From: JANNSX01 sp031403155
Lineage (GTDB): Bacteria; Pseudomonadota; Alphaproteobacteria; Rhizobiales; Hyphomicrobiaceae
Direction: 5' to 3'
DNA: 13,647 bases
Assembly (NCBI GenBank): GCA_031403155.1
Contig: JANNSX010000066.1
Location: forward strand, 1-13,647
Positions 13,594-13,647 of this stretch are shown here, one piece after another. How positions within the stretch are numbered: the first letter of the stretch is position 1; each line of letters starts with the position of its first letter. The position numbers and the translations under genes are program-made. The notes beneath the pieces were generated by a model. It made no database searches, was not told the origin of the DNA, and saw only the letters and a program-made list of their open reading frames with translations.

Positions 13594-13647
13594 TTGGTTT
13601 GTCGTGCTTCTTTTCGGAAAACCGCTTCGCACTTTTCCGGAAGCACT
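13594..13647. repeat. 54-bp repeat, copy 2 (window edge)
   Basis: This is the second copy of the 54-nt unit, 43 nt after the stop of the second TPM gene, in the same orientation as copy 1. The inner palindrome arms (13604-13610 with 13640-13646) are complete. The window ends at its last base, so the element may run further. Confidence 0.9.

Noticed and set aside
1..13647. tRNA, rRNA, CRISPR array, insertion sequence or prophage gene
   Set aside because: No cloverleaf, rRNA block, regularly spaced repeat array or transposase/integrase motif was seen on either strand.

Overview
The window is high-GC chromosomal DNA from an alphaproteobacterium, most likely of the order Hyphomicrobiales (Rhizobiales). 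Three things point there. The gene order rho-hemJ-hemE // DUF299 kinase/phosphatase-maf-aroE-coaE-dnaQ is the classic alphaproteobacterial arrangement around the chromosomal replication origin. The lemA-TPM-TPM operon is of a kind common in the group. Short palindromic repeats with a shared 11-base loop pattern look like the dispersed repeats of Rhizobiales genomes.

Layout. 1-147: the tail of a PIN-domain (VapC-like) ribonuclease. 182-2209: a large thioredoxin-fold/DUF255 protein (YyaL/SSP411 family). 2292-3116: a class I SAM methyltransferase. 3117-3353: a convergent gap with a REP-like hairpin. 3354-4619 (minus): transcription terminator rho behind a C-rich, hairpin-bearing leader. 4853-5386 (minus): hemJ. 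5379-6446 (minus): hemE. 6447-6867: a divergent, gene-free stretch with DnaA-box-like 9-mers, six GANTC sites, a perfect 16-bp palindrome and a relatively AT-rich patch. This is the best candidate for the chromosomal origin (oriC). 6868-10502 (plus): a tightly packed operon of DUF299 regulatory kinase/phosphatase, maf, aroE, coaE and dnaQ, with overlaps of 8, 4 and 1 nt and then a 15-nt gap. 10517-11017 (minus): a small secreted protein of unknown function, convergent with dnaQ. 11201-13550 (plus): lemA and two TPM-domain genes. Every gene of this cluster is followed by a palindromic repeat, and another palindrome lies inside the lemA signal-peptide region.

How the parts work together. The minus-strand arm holds late haem biosynthesis (HemE decarboxylates uroporphyrinogen III; HemJ oxidises protoporphyrinogen IX) and Rho. 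The plus-strand arm holds housekeeping enzymes: shikimate dehydrogenase, dephospho-CoA kinase, a nucleotide pyrophosphatase and the DNA polymerase III proofreading exonuclease. The LemA/TPM cluster is envelope-associated and has no settled biochemical role. I see no RNA genes, CRISPR array, transposase or prophage gene. The most interesting signals are the candidate origin between hemE and the DUF299 gene, and the palindromic element family in and around the lemA operon, including the in-frame copy within the lemA signal-peptide region.
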